A DNA stretch of 64,000 bases from Channa striata. Its lineage: Eukaryota; Chordata; Actinopteri; Anabantiformes; Channidae. Positions 48,560-60,579 of the stretch are shown here, one piece after another. Made by a program: the position numbers and the translations under genes. The number at the start of each line of letters is the position of its first letter. Within the stretch, counting starts at the first letter, position 1. The DNA lies in the NCBI GenBank assembly GCA_033026295.1, contig CM065183.1:2418001-2482000 (forward strand), written 5' to 3'. A model generated the notes under the pieces. It was not told the DNA's origin, did no database searches, and worked only from the letters and a program-made list of their open reading frames with translations.

Positions 48560-50160
48560 AACTCATCAAATTCATCATAAGAATTTGATTAATTCAGTCA
48601 AGTTTTGTCTGAAAAGTCTGGATAAGCCACAGGATTATTTTTATTTTATGCCCATTCTTGTTTGCATGGATTTCAGATGCGTAAATGCAGGTTCTATGAG
48701 CCCAAAAACATGGAACCACAATCAGAGTAATACTCAAGACTGGAATCGAAAAGAAACTTTCACAGTTGGTTCTCATGGTGCCACGTCTGAGTCCTGAAAC
48801 CAGTTCTTGATCAAACTCTGAGACAGAAATGCTTTTTGGAGCAGCAATGTGCATGACTTTGACAAACAAACCAAATGCACATTCGCAAAAATCAACCACT
48901 TGTTTAAAGTCTTTTCTCTTCGAAAATGGCCATAGTGTCTCTAAACCCTTCTAATAAAGTGCAAATTTCACATTTTGAAGGCTTGTCCAAGTGTCCTTTT
49001 GAATGTGGCATCTTCGTCTTGTTCTGGTGCATTAAATAGTCATATCATATATCGCCACTGCCGCCTAGGCTTGGGTTGCTAGACGGCTCTGAGAATCAAA
49101 GCTGCAATGGGAAACTGGTGTCAGTACAAACAAAAGATACCCCGCCCCCGACCTCTTTTCAATTAATCATCATTGTTTTATTTTATCTGCTTCTATTATT
49201 CATCCAGAGGAACATTCTAATATTAAAAATAATGTGTAAAAGTGTTGTTGTTTAATGAATTTCCTTCTAAGATAATAAAAAGTTCTGTAAGATTAAGTAC
49301 AAGGACACATTTGGTAAAATTCTCATAATTGCATTAAAAGCTTTAAAAAGTCTACATATGCCATCTTGCTGTCATAATCATCAATGAGCGCCAAATGTTT
49401 TACTTTTCACTCTATTACATTTGAGCCAAGTGCAGTTTGTGAATTCTTTTTGTACAAATTTTCAATGTCTAGAGTGGACGGGAAAGTACAGGAAAAAAAA
49501 GTACAGTATTTTAGCTGTTTTTCAAAGAAACGTTAACAAAAAAATTCAGTCCTCATCCAACGTACATATCGAATAGAAAAAGTGACCAAGCAAGAGCTCA
49601 GGGCATCACCCACATTCTTGTAAGGCAGAAACTTGACTTAAGCTAAAAAATGAAACTGGAAAAAAAAAGAAAAAGAAGAAGAAGCAAGAGGCGACAGGCA
49701 GGTGGAGAGGAAAGGCTGTGATGTAGTTTGTGTATGCCAGTCTGACGCCGCTACCAAAGTGCGTACACACACATTAGCATAAAACAGCTTTGCATATGAT
49801 CTGAGCACTTTCCAAGACACTCAGGACGACAGAGAGAGAGGGAAGAAAATAAAGCTTTTGGTTTTTCGCAAGCCGGAGACGATCACATGCTGTCGACAGC
49901 ACCTCACATAACAACCGCCCACCACTTGCTCCCCCCACCGTACACCCACCCTCACTGCTCGGGATCAGCCTATAATCCTCCTCAAGACACACTTATACGC
50001 ACACAGAGCAGATACTTCAGGTGTTCTCATCTCCCTGGCCTCTCAGTTTGACAACATGTTTTTTTTCTTTCCTAGTTTGGCCTAGATGGCTGAATCCCAA
50101 CGACAGGAAATGATATTGCTACAGGATACTGTACCAAGCTGACAATGCTTCAGCAGAATC
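48560..50160. other. Non-coding sequence
   Basis: I see no gene. Several A runs occur (about 49493-49501 and 49659-49668) with an adjacent AAG-rich patch. Confidence 0.5.
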
Positions 50161-50166
50161 AACATG

Positions 50167-50198
50167 TTTTTTTTTTTTTTTTTTTGTTGTTGTTGTTA
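50167..50198. repeat. Poly(T) run plus (GTT)n
   Basis: About twenty T residues followed by four TTG units. Possibly the reversed tail of a retroposed copy, but no body is recognised beside it. Confidence 0.85.
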
Positions 50199-50651
50199 CA
50201 TATTAATGCCCCCATGCACATAAGTAGTTTCGTAAGGAATAATTCTCTAAATGTAGAAAGCACATGAACCAACAATCTCCTAAAGGGCCCTTAATTTGTA
50301 CAGATATATATGACTGTTCAAATTATTATAACCCAACAAACAGAAATTTGTTTTATTCCAATATGTAGCTCCATGACGGCCAGCCAGTACAAATGAACCA
50401 GCTACTACTGAACTGAACTGACGCTGAATGGCTGACCAAAGACCAAACAGTCCTGATCCTTAAGGACGCCCAGAAGAGAGCCGGCCCATCCAACAACCGT
50501 CTAATGTCCAGCCTTTGCACCACATTGAACTCACGGCTCACATGGCTCAATACAAGAGGCACAAGGCAGAACGGAAGTAGCAGCAACACCAGTTGAGCAA
50601 AGCACCAGTCACGTAATACTGCGAGACCACACATATGTGAATCCTGTAATG

Positions 50652-50822
50652 CAGGGGTATCGAACTCCCGGCCTCCTTTTTTCAACTCTCTCTGTACAAC
50701 CCTCATCTTGCAGCTTCTGATTGACTGAACACACCTGATCCAGGTAATCAGCAGAGGGTCATGCGGGGTAGCTGGAAAACAAGCGGGCTGTGGCCCTCGA
50801 GGCCTGGAGTTTGACGCCCCTG
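50652..50822. mobile_element. hAT-type MITE with 8-bp target duplication
   Basis: The left end CAGGGGTATCGAACTCC and the reverse complement of the right end, CAGGGGCGTCAAACTCC, match at 14 of 17 positions. The pairing continues into GGCCTC. The element is flanked by the exact 8-base duplication CTGTAATG at 50644-50651 and 50823-50830. CAGGGG...AAACTC termini with an 8-bp duplication are a hallmark of hAT non-autonomous elements in fish. The 171-bp body has no transposase. Confidence 0.92.
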
Positions 50823-51231
50823 CTGTAATGTCAAAATGTCCAACATCAACAGAACACCAAATGGGCTCAAGAACTCAGTGGGGATGTGGAGAAGCATCCT
50901 GCAGGTTAATTCCCAGTCAACTACACAAGTCATACTGGAGTGTGGTATTTACCAGCCAACATCAGCCATCTCTACTGGATGACATCATCATGACAGCTAC
51001 AAGTTCAGTGAGAACCCACAGTCTAATGGGGACCACGAAGAGGCTGCAAGGACAGCAGACCCTACCAAACGAGCCAAGTCCTGAGACGTCAGTCTGATAT
51101 CTAATTTCAGTGGCAACAAACACGGACACTTTGTCAAGTCCTTTGACATTTGTTTAAACATTATGCACCTGCAACACATCTCTCTTGGTTATTTTTTGCT
51201 GCTGGCGCAAAAGACACACGCACAAAAGACA

Positions 51232-51233
<2 letters not shown>

Positions 51234-51273
<40 letters not shown>

Positions 51274-51379
51274 CGTTTACACTGAGTCTCCTGTGTGTGA
51301 TCTAAAGTAATTGTGTCACCGATAACAGGACGACATAACTTTGTCACTGCCGTGCTGACCGTCTCTTCTAACAGACGGT

Positions 51380-51428
<49 letters not shown>
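51234..51428. repeat. (CA)n and (TG)n arrays in inverted arrangement around a 10-bp palindrome
   Basis: A (CA)n of about 19 units (51234-51272) is followed 109 bases later by a (TG)n of about 23 units (51382-51428). The two are complementary when folded. Directly before the TG array, CTGACCGTCT (51355-51364) and AGACGGTCAG (51373-51382) form a perfect 10-bp hairpin with an 8-base loop. Confidence 0.92.
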
Positions 51429-51430
<2 letters not shown>

Positions 51431-51439
51431 ACTTGAAGC

Positions 51440-53640
51440 AGCTCTTAGCTCATTAATGTGAACTACTAAGCACAGGTTCTGCCGAGGCGCACAACTGCCT
51501 GCTCTAACCCGCTGATAGAGAGACCAACATGTCTGCCTTCTTCATGGCTCTCCGTCCTTCGCTGTCCCTTGGTCTCTGTCTGTTTACGTCTTTTGACCAT
51601 AGTTGTCCTCCCAGACGTCCTCTGCCATTACTTTTACGCCTCTCGTTGCTTTTCTCCTCTGACGTTCTGAGGCTTTTCTTTCTTTTTTCCATCCATTTTT
51701 ACACTCCAACATCTGCCAACACTTTTCAAACTCCACATGATTGGTCCCTCAGAACTCCACGCTGTGACACTAAATAATAACCACCATATGCTATTTAGTC
51801 CTTACAACTGCAGAACTTTCATCTACAGATTTAAAGGTAACGGGCCTGTGACTGAAGTGATTTAATTGTGAGCTGTATAGTTCATGAATAAAATGTTCTG
51901 TGTTGATGATAATTGGTCCTGTCGTGTGCAGAGGACAAATGGATTGGCTGAATGATGGCGTTGGAATTGCCGCTGTAATATATGCTGTATATGGTGCTAA
52001 AAGACATTGTTCACCAAAGTTTTCCATATCAGCCAAACGGATAATATGTCACTGTTGTTGCTGTTTCAGGGTGTTGCTTCAAGAATTCAAAGAGTTCATT
52101 TTTGTAGGGAATTATGCTTCCACACTACATATTTTTTGAATGCATAAGAGTTTAATCACACAGGATGTGTTTTAGAAGCCTGGGGAAACTTTTGTAATTG
52201 TTTTAAATATGAGTGTAGTGTCTTGCAACAGAAAAGCACCCAATATTACTAGTGTTTTTCATCATCCAATCAGACTAATTGAGAGACCTGGTGATTGACA
52301 GCATAAGCCGGGAAGTGACCATCATCCAGGCTGTGAGCTCGCTGACACTTATCTGTGGGTATTATTAGTGACACTGGTCAGTGCAAGGTCAACCATTCCT
52401 ACTGATTAAATGACACACTATTGCCAGTCTGGGTTAGTTTGGCGAAGACCTGGAGTAATTCAGTGCTCTTGTTTGTCAGTGTTAGGACGTGTCTCCACAT
52501 GTTTGTCTCATACATACAAAGAGTAGCATTCAAAGCACTGACAATGCCTGTTAAAAAGTAGGAAAACGACTTGATGGCCAGAAGATTAAAGTCTTGTTTT
52601 GTCCTCAAGTGGAGCATTTCCATAGCGTGACTTCAGTTGAAAACCCGTGATTAACACATTCAGTGTGTTGACCGCTCATGTCAGGCTGGTGGTTCAGGTT
52701 AATACCTGGACTGCAATTAATCAAATTTAGATTATAATTAATATTATGGCTTTGAATAATTCACAAAACAAAATCATTTCTAAAAAGTTATCATTGTGCC
52801 CTGTTTTCTTTTGCAATCATGCTCTTGTTTTTGTATTGTGTTAATCCCTCACACCTCTGTCCTTTACAAATGTAAGTTACCTTGTACATAGGAAATACTA
52901 AACTAACAAAGTTTTGTTTTAAGTAGCCATAACTGACATAAAAAAAAAAAAATCTATAACAAAATTATCTTGATTTCAAACTCCAAATAAGTTCTATAAA
53001 TCCATCATGTTTCCAAAGCCACTAAGTCAATGTCCCTTTGTTTCCCTCGTCTCTAGTGCGGATGTTGTTTATGAGGGTCTCCTCCCAGTCAATGTCCCTC
53101 TTGTTGCCCATGCTAATCAGGTATTTTTGTCTGCAAGTGTGTGTGGATGTGTGTGTTGGGCCAGGCTGACTGACAGACGGCCTCTGTAATAGCAGGTGTT
53201 GCCATGATGAAGTGGAACAGCTTGCCTTCCCTTACCCAACTTTAGCCTTGATCTCTGGAGGCCAACATTAAGACGCCAGCCACACGCGCACCCACAGACT
53301 TGCCATAGTGCATGCAAACATGCAGAAAACACACACGGTATCTCACACACACTCTCCATATCCCATTGTTGTCAGGGTAAACCTGTCCAGCCAGGTCTAG
53401 GGAACTCTTAATAATGGCCTTCTCACTTCCTGGTCTCTACATGATGTGACTTTGCTTTCTCTTATTGTGTCGTCATCTATTCCTTCGTCACGTTTTATTC
53501 TTTTTTCACCACGGTTTTCTTCTGCCATTAATTGTATGAACTGAACTAGGGATCTTGTATTTCTCGGTTTTGCCTTTTTATAGGTAATATAATATATGCT
53601 TTCTGCAGTCAACCGTAATAACCTGAAAATTACTTGACAG
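51440..53640. other. Non-coding sequence
   Basis: I see no gene. The Arg/Lys-rich minus frame and the Leu-rich plus frame at 51504-51777 overlap over a CT-rich stretch and are not supported. Confidence 0.5.
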
Positions 53641-53644
53641 CTCT

Positions 53645-54085
53645 TGTATGGTGTTCACAGTATGCACTGCTGACTACCCACCAACAGTGGTCCAAGGAAG
53701 GACAACCAGTGAACTGGTGACCGTGTCACATTTGGGAAGCAAAGGTTAGCCGTGTTTGGTCTGATCTCACGAGAGAACAACTGCTGCACAAATTGCTGAA
53801 AAATGTAATGCTAGCTATGATGGACAGCTGTCAGGAAACAGAGAGCATTACAGCTTGCTGCATATGAGGCTGTGTAGCCACAGACAACAAAACAGTGTGT
53901 GCTGGTCTGATCAGTCGTTTTTTCTTTAACGGCCACACACACTGTTGGTGTCGGTTCCCTGGAGACCTACAGGACTTAAAGGAAAGGGAGCTGAGGTGCC
54001 GGACACCACAGAACACCTTTAGAGGTGGGTCAGTGCCTCAGAGCTGGGCTGGCAGGGGGTTTTAATGTTGTGGTTAGTGTAAATA
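53645..54085 (+). mobile_element. Decayed, internally deleted Tc1-like DNA transposon
   Basis: The section GTGGTCCAAGGAAGGACAAC, AGCAAAGGTTAGCCGTGTTTG, CACAAATTGCTGAAAAATG and GAGGCTGTGTAGCCACAGAC follows the N-terminal DNA-binding half of a fish Tc1-like transposase gene. After TGGTCTGATCAGTCG (the W-S-D-E-S region) and a short GTT-rich piece, it jumps to CTACAGGACTTAAAGG, GATACCACAG-like ACACCACAGAACACC and CCTTTAGAGG, the last part of the gene. The whole catalytic middle is missing. Frames are broken throughout. The right end (TTTTAATGTTGTGGTTAGTG) resembles a degenerate terminal repeat; the left one is not clear. No activity is possible. Confidence 0.8.
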
Positions 54086-54259
54086 GCCATCACCGTTTAT
54101 TCATTTGAGTATTGGAGCTCATGTCACACAGACAAACCTCACATTTTAGAGTTTGGAAATGCTTTGGTGTGAATATGCACAAATACTTCAAAAGAGAATC
54201 TCTAAGACAGACAACGATAAAAGTCATATTTGTTAATTATTGTTTTTGTTTTCTTTGTT

Positions 54260-54440
54260 TAATCATTTTTTTTTTTTTGGATGGTTTACTTCCCTAACAT
54301 CAGGATGCCGAAAGCAGCGGGGAGGATGAGTTTAATAAAAATTGAGCAGTGTTCTCACCCATCTGATTTCCTCGTATGCAAATATTTGTTTTTCATTTTT
54401 CACATACTGTCTTTTCATCATTTCTCTTTCTTCTTCTTCT
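54260..54440. repeat. T-rich low-complexity patch
   Basis: T runs (54266-54278) and TTCTTCTTCT units. The long plus-strand frame running through it is AT-rich and unrecognisable. Confidence 0.6.
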
Positions 54441-54489
54441 ATTTCTTCCTCTGTCATATTACAATTTCTCCCCAAATGTGTAGAGAGAC

Positions 54490-54880
54490 AACATGGTCAT
54501 AATCAAATGGTGCAAATATACACATTTATATTGTTTAGAGGTAATTCCCTTAAGATTGTTCGGATCCCCTCCACAAACACAATTAAATATTTTTCACAAC
54601 CATTCATGTTTTCATTGATGTGGAATCTCCAGCAGAATGATAAAGTTGTGTCCATTCTAAGAATCAATAATCCGTTTATAAATATGTTATTAATAAAGGA
54701 GTTAAGCCACATATATATTTCATGGCAGAGGAAGAGAGCATCTCCCTCAGGCCGCAGGGCTTTACTCTGTATCATTCATTTATAATTAATCTGCACCACT
54801 TGGGGCTTGGTGAATTAGGAATCCCGTAACAGACAAGAGCTCTGTTCTGTTCACATTTTGTCGCAGCTCACGAACAGAGG
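54490..54880. promoter_or_regulatory. Candidate conserved non-coding element (strong texture)
   Basis: Dense AT-rich cores: CACAATTAAATATTTTTC, TCAATAATCCG, AATATGTTATTAATAAAGG, TTTATAATTAATCTGC and GGTGAATTAGGAATCCCG. Several HOX-like TTTATAA/TTATTAA cores sit close together in unique sequence. A 147-codon frame crosses it, but the opposite strand is also open and no domain is seen, so I do not call a gene. Confidence 0.36.
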
Positions 54881-54889
54881 GGTTCCTCT

Positions 54890-55680
54890 CCCCCCTTGTC
54901 TTAACAAATATAAATATACACTGAAAATACACAGAAAATAATAAAAGAAACCAAGAAGAGCAAATGGGAGACAGAGTCAGTAGCTGACATCTATCATCTA
55001 TGAAAAACAAAACTGGCATTAGATTTTGCAAATGCAAACACAAATCTAACCAATCCATGTGAATTCTGCATGACCTTGTAGTTTTGACCATTCACCACAA
55101 TGTTTCTGCAAATGTGATGTTCGCCGTGAGACAAACTGTTGTGGGACGGAGCACTGTGTTGGTGGTTATAGCAGGTCTAAAAGGTTTGAGTTTTATGGAG
55201 ATGGAGCAAAGGTGAAACTCCTCTGCTTCACCAACATGGCAATGCTTTTATGAATCATAGCAGAAAGTTGAACCTTCACAAACATTTTCAATGCCAAGAG
55301 AACTGCCACATAGCATCAACATCTGACGGGCAACAGCTGTTTTTTTTTTTGTTTTTTTTTGGATAAAATACCAAATATTCCACAATAATCCACCAGTAAA
55401 ACACAAAGCTGCATTGTTTTACTGGAGTGTCGAGTGTTATTGGTCATTGCTGCATTTACCTAAGCTCCAGAATTCAAATACTTGGGAAAGTCTGTGATTT
55501 TCCTGTGAGAATGTTATAACTGTAAATATTGATCAAAACTCATAGTGAGGACCCTCATCTTCCCCACCACCTTTGTAACCATTTAGTTTTTGAGCCAAGC
55601 CTACTGTATAAACCCCACAGTCTCAATCAGTTTACTTTAAACCCAAGACACTAAAGACGTCATTTAGGTTCAGACAAGCA
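54890..55680. other. Non-coding sequence
   Basis: I see no gene. T runs lie at about 55340-55361. Unremarkable otherwise. Confidence 0.5.
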
Positions 55681-55689
55681 ATATGAAGC

Positions 55690-55990
55690 CAATTCCACAA
55701 AAGGGTAAAGTACTCGGAATGGGTGCAGCCTTCCATTGTTAACCAGGGTTAGGCTGACTTTGCCGTCACTTTCCCCCAAAACAAAAGACTTGCTGCGGAT
55801 GTGAGGGAGCTGTATCAGTGCAGCATCTCCCCGGCAGCACCAGGGCAGCCAGGCAGGCAAGAAGAAAGGCCCGATCGCGGCTGGATGGCTTCAGGCGAGG
55901 AGAAAGACACTGCTGACAAACGCATTAATTACTTTATCAACTTCGCTTCCCAATTAACCTTACATGCCACCTTCCAGGTAAGCCAGCTGC
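55690..55990 (+). promoter_or_regulatory. Candidate conserved element with an exon-like splice donor
   Basis: A frame open from 55751 runs to a perfect donor-like site (CCTTCCAG followed by GTAAGCC) at 55978. A possible acceptor (TTTCCCCCAAAACAAAAG) lies at about 55770-55788, giving a potential 190-base exon. The encoded stretch includes EEKDTADKRINYFINFASQL and is not recognised. The same DNA contains GCATTAATTACTTTATC and CCCAATTAACC, which are homeodomain-like cores, so an enhancer element is at least as likely. Confidence 0.22.
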
Positions 55991-55999
55991 AGGGGAGGA

Positions 56000-57160
56000 G
56001 GGGAGGAGCAGGGCTCTGGTGCTGGCGACTCCACATCAACCAGCAAAAAAAAAAAAAAAGAAAAATGAAAAAAAAGTGGGAGTCAGAGAAAGGATGAGGT
56101 GAAGAAAGATGAAGAATCCTGGAGACAATAGTTTCCCCTGCTCTTTAAAAATGCTAAGACAAAAATGACCAGATAACATTGTCATTAGCATGCACTTAGA
56201 AGTTTCCACCAATCCCAGCTGTGATTAAGCAAACATGATGTGCTGTTTAATTAATACGCCATTTAATATACGTTTTCATTCAGTCATACATTTGCATTTT
56301 CAATTAATTCTTAATATTGGTGTCAGATGTTCTCTTTGTTTCTCAACCCGTGAGCTTGACCAGCATCACGTTTTATCCCAGACTGGTTCAGCCACTTCGT
56401 TTATCACCTCTGAAACAAAAAGATAAGAGGCAAAAGAGATTTAGCACTCATCTTTTGTCCTCTGTCTATAATATTTTAATCAGAAAAAGAGTGACTTGCA
56501 GAAGATGAATAAGCAAATTAATGTGTTGTTATAGAACTGCATATATAATATATTCATATTAGATCTAAAACAGAAAAAAGCAAGAAAATAGTCCTTATGT
56601 TTCTAAAATGACAAGATTTCAATAAAAAAATTAAAGCTGAATACTGCTCTGTGAATAAATGGAGCCGGTGGTTATTGCTCAGGTATAAGCTGGGGACAAA
56701 CCTGAAGACTAACAAAGACAGTCTGGAGATACACACAGCGACAAATCTTGTGATAGCGGAAAATTATTACATGTTCTTCTGCCAAAACAAACATTGCGGC
56801 AACTGTGAACTTTGACTTTTTAACCTTATCAATTTGTGCAGGAAAAGAATACAGACTTTAGAGTCCACAAAGGGAAAATGAAATGAAAATAACACTACGT
56901 TTAGGTAAAGCTTTAGTTACTGTAACTCTGGCATTGTTGTGATGTCATCGGTCTGATACCGGTCAGAAATATAAAAGACGCGTTCAAAAATGATTGTGAA
57001 AAAGAAAGACAGAGACTGGGTCTTAACCCTGAAGACTATAATCCTTACGCAGCCCACACTTAAAGACTCACTCTGCTCACTGTCAGCACCGACTAGGCCG
57101 GACCGGCACGTTTATTACACTGAATACATATTTACATTCCACAAATGCAGTGTTAAATAA
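56000..57160. other. AT-rich non-coding sequence
   Basis: I see no gene. A poly(A)/AAAG patch lies at 56045-56075. The remaining frames are short. Confidence 0.5.
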
Positions 57161-57164
57161 CAAT

Positions 57165-57215
57165 CCATCCATGCATTATCTATTCGAGGGGGATAGGAGC
57201 TGATTCCAGTTGCTA
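57165..57215 (-). repeat. Small fragment of a common fish repeat
   Basis: CAATCCATCCATGCATTATC with GGGGGATAGGAGCTGATTCC resembles, in reverse orientation, the end of the repeat seen at 45955-46086. Short and degraded. Confidence 0.4.
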
Positions 57216-57692
57216 TTTACATTCCGAGTTTTATATCCTAAAAGCAGACTTTTTAATTTGAGTTTCACAATAGTTACAGTGGACTGAGGAAGAATCACAT
57301 CTTCCTATCTATACAGCACAATACTTCTTTTTTTTTTATATATTACACAATAATATTTTGCTTGCACTTGCAATTTTGGCTCACTAGCATCCATCATAGC
57401 AGTGTTGAAATATAATATCCACAATTGCAAATTGGCGTGAAAACAAACTCTCTGACAGTCTCTGGCAGGGGCCTCCCTGCCAGTAATAAGAGTAGAAAAC
57501 TGTGCTGGATTCACTTAGACCTGCACGGGTTCACATTTAGTGTAGTCTAGTTTGGAGATTTGGTCCACTGCATTGTTGTACATTACATTAGAGTCAGTTT
57601 TTCTTGTGCACTGGAGCGTCTGCCAGAATGGCTGTGGAAGTAGAAGATGAAAGGGTAACACAAACATATGGATCTACTGTGAAAGCCCTCTG

Positions 57693-57724
<32 letters not shown>
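57693..57724. repeat. (CA)n microsatellite
   Basis: About sixteen CA units. Confidence 0.95.
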
Positions 57725-57728
<4 letters not shown>

Positions 57729-57929
57729 CATCTGCACCGTGCACATGCATCCCCTCATTAAAACTTTGAATGGAAAATCTGGAAGGGAAGGTGTTAATCA
57801 GATGTTTAATTACCGTCCCCCCCAAACACTCTGAATTTATTGAAGTAGTTGAGTGTTGGTGTTTTTTATTCTAGATGGGGAGGAGGGGTGGGGGGGCTTT
57901 TTCACCACTAGCTGAAATGTTAATTATGA

Positions 57930-59480
57930 CCCTGGCAGGAGAACTGAAACACAGAGACTTGGAGCAGAATGGAAGGGCAAATACAAAGCAGCTGTGGTCT
58001 GGGCTGTAGCTGGGACTGGGGCTAAATGGGACACAAAGGAGGAGACAACCCATACTCAAACCCAGGAGTGGGCCAAGAACTACATTTGAGGATGCATTTA
58101 AACTGGAAGCAAGATTATAGCTGACACTGAGATAGGATAACGTTGGAATAAAATTGCAGCTGGGACAAGCATTTAGAATCACAACCGGAGTGAAAGACGA
58201 GGCAATATGTGAGCAGGGATCGAGGCAGGACTATAGGACTTGGATTCAGCTTAAGGCAGGGTTTGGGATTACATCTGGAACAGAGTTAAAAGCGAAGAAT
58301 TGAGGACATTAGGATTTGAGCGAGAACCACAAGGGGTAAAACTGGGGATTTAATTCCCCCTGGAGGAGGAAACGTGGAACCAGACTGCAACTAGTTCAAC
58401 AACAGATTCTAAACCTGTAATTGTGACAGAGGCTAAAACTTGGGAGATGGGATAAAAATTGGGCCTGGCCTGGATTGTAAGACTAGGCCAGGCCTTAAGC
58501 TTAGCAACGTAACTGAGCTAAACGCAGAACTTTTATAATGGCACTGTGACTAGTAATGCAGCTTATCATGAAACAAGCTGGACATGGCCTGGCTGGAGTC
58601 GAATCCATCAAATCGTAATAAAAAACACTCTAGAACTGAGGCGATGTTTGTAATTAAAAACACAAATGAATCGCTCACTACGGGATGAGAGAAAACTGGT
58701 GGCTGAATGAAAATGCACTGAGTGAACAAATTCACTTTCTTTCGCTGCTAACGGAAATGTTCAATTGATCAAATGCTGAAAAAAAATTTTTTTTGTTTTT
58801 TTATCGAAGGGGAACTGGAATTTAATGTGAAACGTGTCTTTGGAGTTTCCACTATAACTGGGGCTAAGGGCTGGAATGTTCTTTGGACTGCACTGTGCAG
58901 AGTGTTGCACTCAGCCAGTACTGCAGCACTGTAGTCGGTGCGGTGATCCATAGCGGCACACAAATGAGAGCGTGGATTAAGCTGCATTTTTGGGCCAAGT
59001 TGGAAACAAGCCCGAAGATGCTGTGACCAAACCTGACATGTCCCCAACAAGCACATTGAATTTCAGGTGTACAACCAACCTGAGGCTGACGCAACTAGGC
59101 AGTATAGGCTCATCATGTGAATGTTGAATTGGACTATAGATAAAATATAGATTCATACAGTCTGTAGTTAGGTAAATGTCTGTAGCTATTCTGGATTATG
59201 AAAACGGCCGAGGTTACGAGAACACGGTCAAATTTAGGGATTATACATAAGTGTGAGATTAATAATTTAACTAAAGAGAACACAATTTAAAACTCATTGA
59301 GGCTGAACGTGGGATTTGAACCTAAACAGGGACAGAAGCTGCAAATAGGACCCATGGGACTTAGAGGAGATGTGGGCTGAAGCTGGTTGGACAGGTGAGG
59401 AAATCCTCCCCAATGTCTTTGTAAGTGCTCAGTACGGCTGTGTGAGAGCCGACAGCAGGAAGCGAAGGTGAGAGAGGAAG
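57930..59480 (+). repeat. Strand-asymmetric degenerate repeat tract (inferred)
   Basis: The plus strand keeps returning to similar purine-biased phrases: TAGCTGGGACTGGGGCTAAA, GCAGCTGGGACAAGC, AGGACTTGGATTCAGC, GGGATTACATCTGGAAC, AAAACTGGGGATT, ACTATAACTGGGGCTAAGGG, AACGTGGGATTTGAACC and GGGCTGAAGCTGGTTGG. The spacing varies and no exact unit can be drawn. It looks like an old tandem array with a unit of roughly 'GGGACTGGGGCTGGAACT' that has drifted far. Inside it, GGCCTGGCCT (58462-58471) and AGGCCAGGCC (58485-58494) form a 10-bp hairpin. Open frames here are unrecognised. Confidence 0.4.
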
Positions 59481-59489
59481 ACACTTGGA

Positions 59490-60575
59490 AAAAAAACATC
59501 AATTTAGACTCTCATAAACACTCACAAATAAAACATTGACTAGAACAGATGCATACGCTCATGCATAATACATGAAGGAGCCAAACGCAAATGTGCATCA
59601 GAGTTCTGTGCCATTTAATCTGGGCTGATGATGTAACAAGTTGAGAATAAAAAACTGTTTGTGTGATATCCTGTTTTTATAGTTGCACTAAACTGTTATA
59701 AATTGATTCATATCCCAATTATGTTCAATATTAATAAGCTGTTTGGTTAATTTAGGTCATTTTCTGGGTCAAGTGTGTATTTCATCATAGATCCAATCAT
59801 TTATATAATCTGACTAATCCAGCCTAGTAGTATGGTAATTGCTTTAGTTGTTTCCCCGCAGACAGTATTTAAAGTACATTTTCCAAACAAAGGTGTTACA
59901 GATATTTTTAAGAGATTATTTATAATATTAATCTATTACATTACATCGCAAGAATTTTCTGGTCTCACAAAACCCACTGTGAACTCATTTGTGTAGTGTT
60001 CAGTCATTTCTTTACACAAACCAACAGGAAACTGTGTTGTTATTTCATTTACTGTTTCGAGCCCAGGTGACTGTGGACCTGCATTTGCATAAAACATTTA
60101 ACAATTTTTATTGAAATGTTCTCGCGTAGCTGTTTATGGCCAGGTTTCTCTTTGCAGCTATTGAGGACAGAGTGAGATGTTTTGTTCCTAGTTCCCCCAT
60201 TAGTGGGACTTGGGATTGTTACTGGGACTCACTGATTCACCAAAACAATACGTAGTCTAATTACCATCGTATTATTAGACATGGATGTCAAAGTCAGGGG
60301 AGGGAGCGAAGTTGGTCCTGGGCCAAGAGAATATTGAAGAACCTTATTTGTTACACAAAACAACAACCCCCCACCCCCAACCCACCCGTGTTAGTTGACG
60401 TATGAGCTCATTTCCTGTCCACGATTTCCCTCAGGTTTAGGCAAAGCGTGTTTCTGTAATTTCAACATTGGAAAAAAAAAATCGTGATACAGTTTGTTTT
60501 AATTTCTTCTCCTTTTCTTCTTTGCCCACCACCCCCATCTCCATCTCCACCACCACCTCTTCCTCACTCCTTCCC
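59490..60575. other. AT-rich non-coding sequence
   Basis: I see no gene. There is a C-rich patch near 60365-60390 and a CCA/TCT-rich pyrimidine patch near 60510-60590. Confidence 0.5.
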
Positions 60576-60579
60576 CATT

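Noticed and set aside
50840..51180. Overlapping frames after the hAT MITE
   Set aside because: Unrecognised, short, and open on both strands; no motif to support a gene or element.
54342..54785. 147-codon plus-strand open frame
   Set aside because: AT-rich, Ser/Ile/Phe-rich product with no domain, starting in TTCTTC simple sequence and overlapping an enhancer-like block; the opposite strand is also open.
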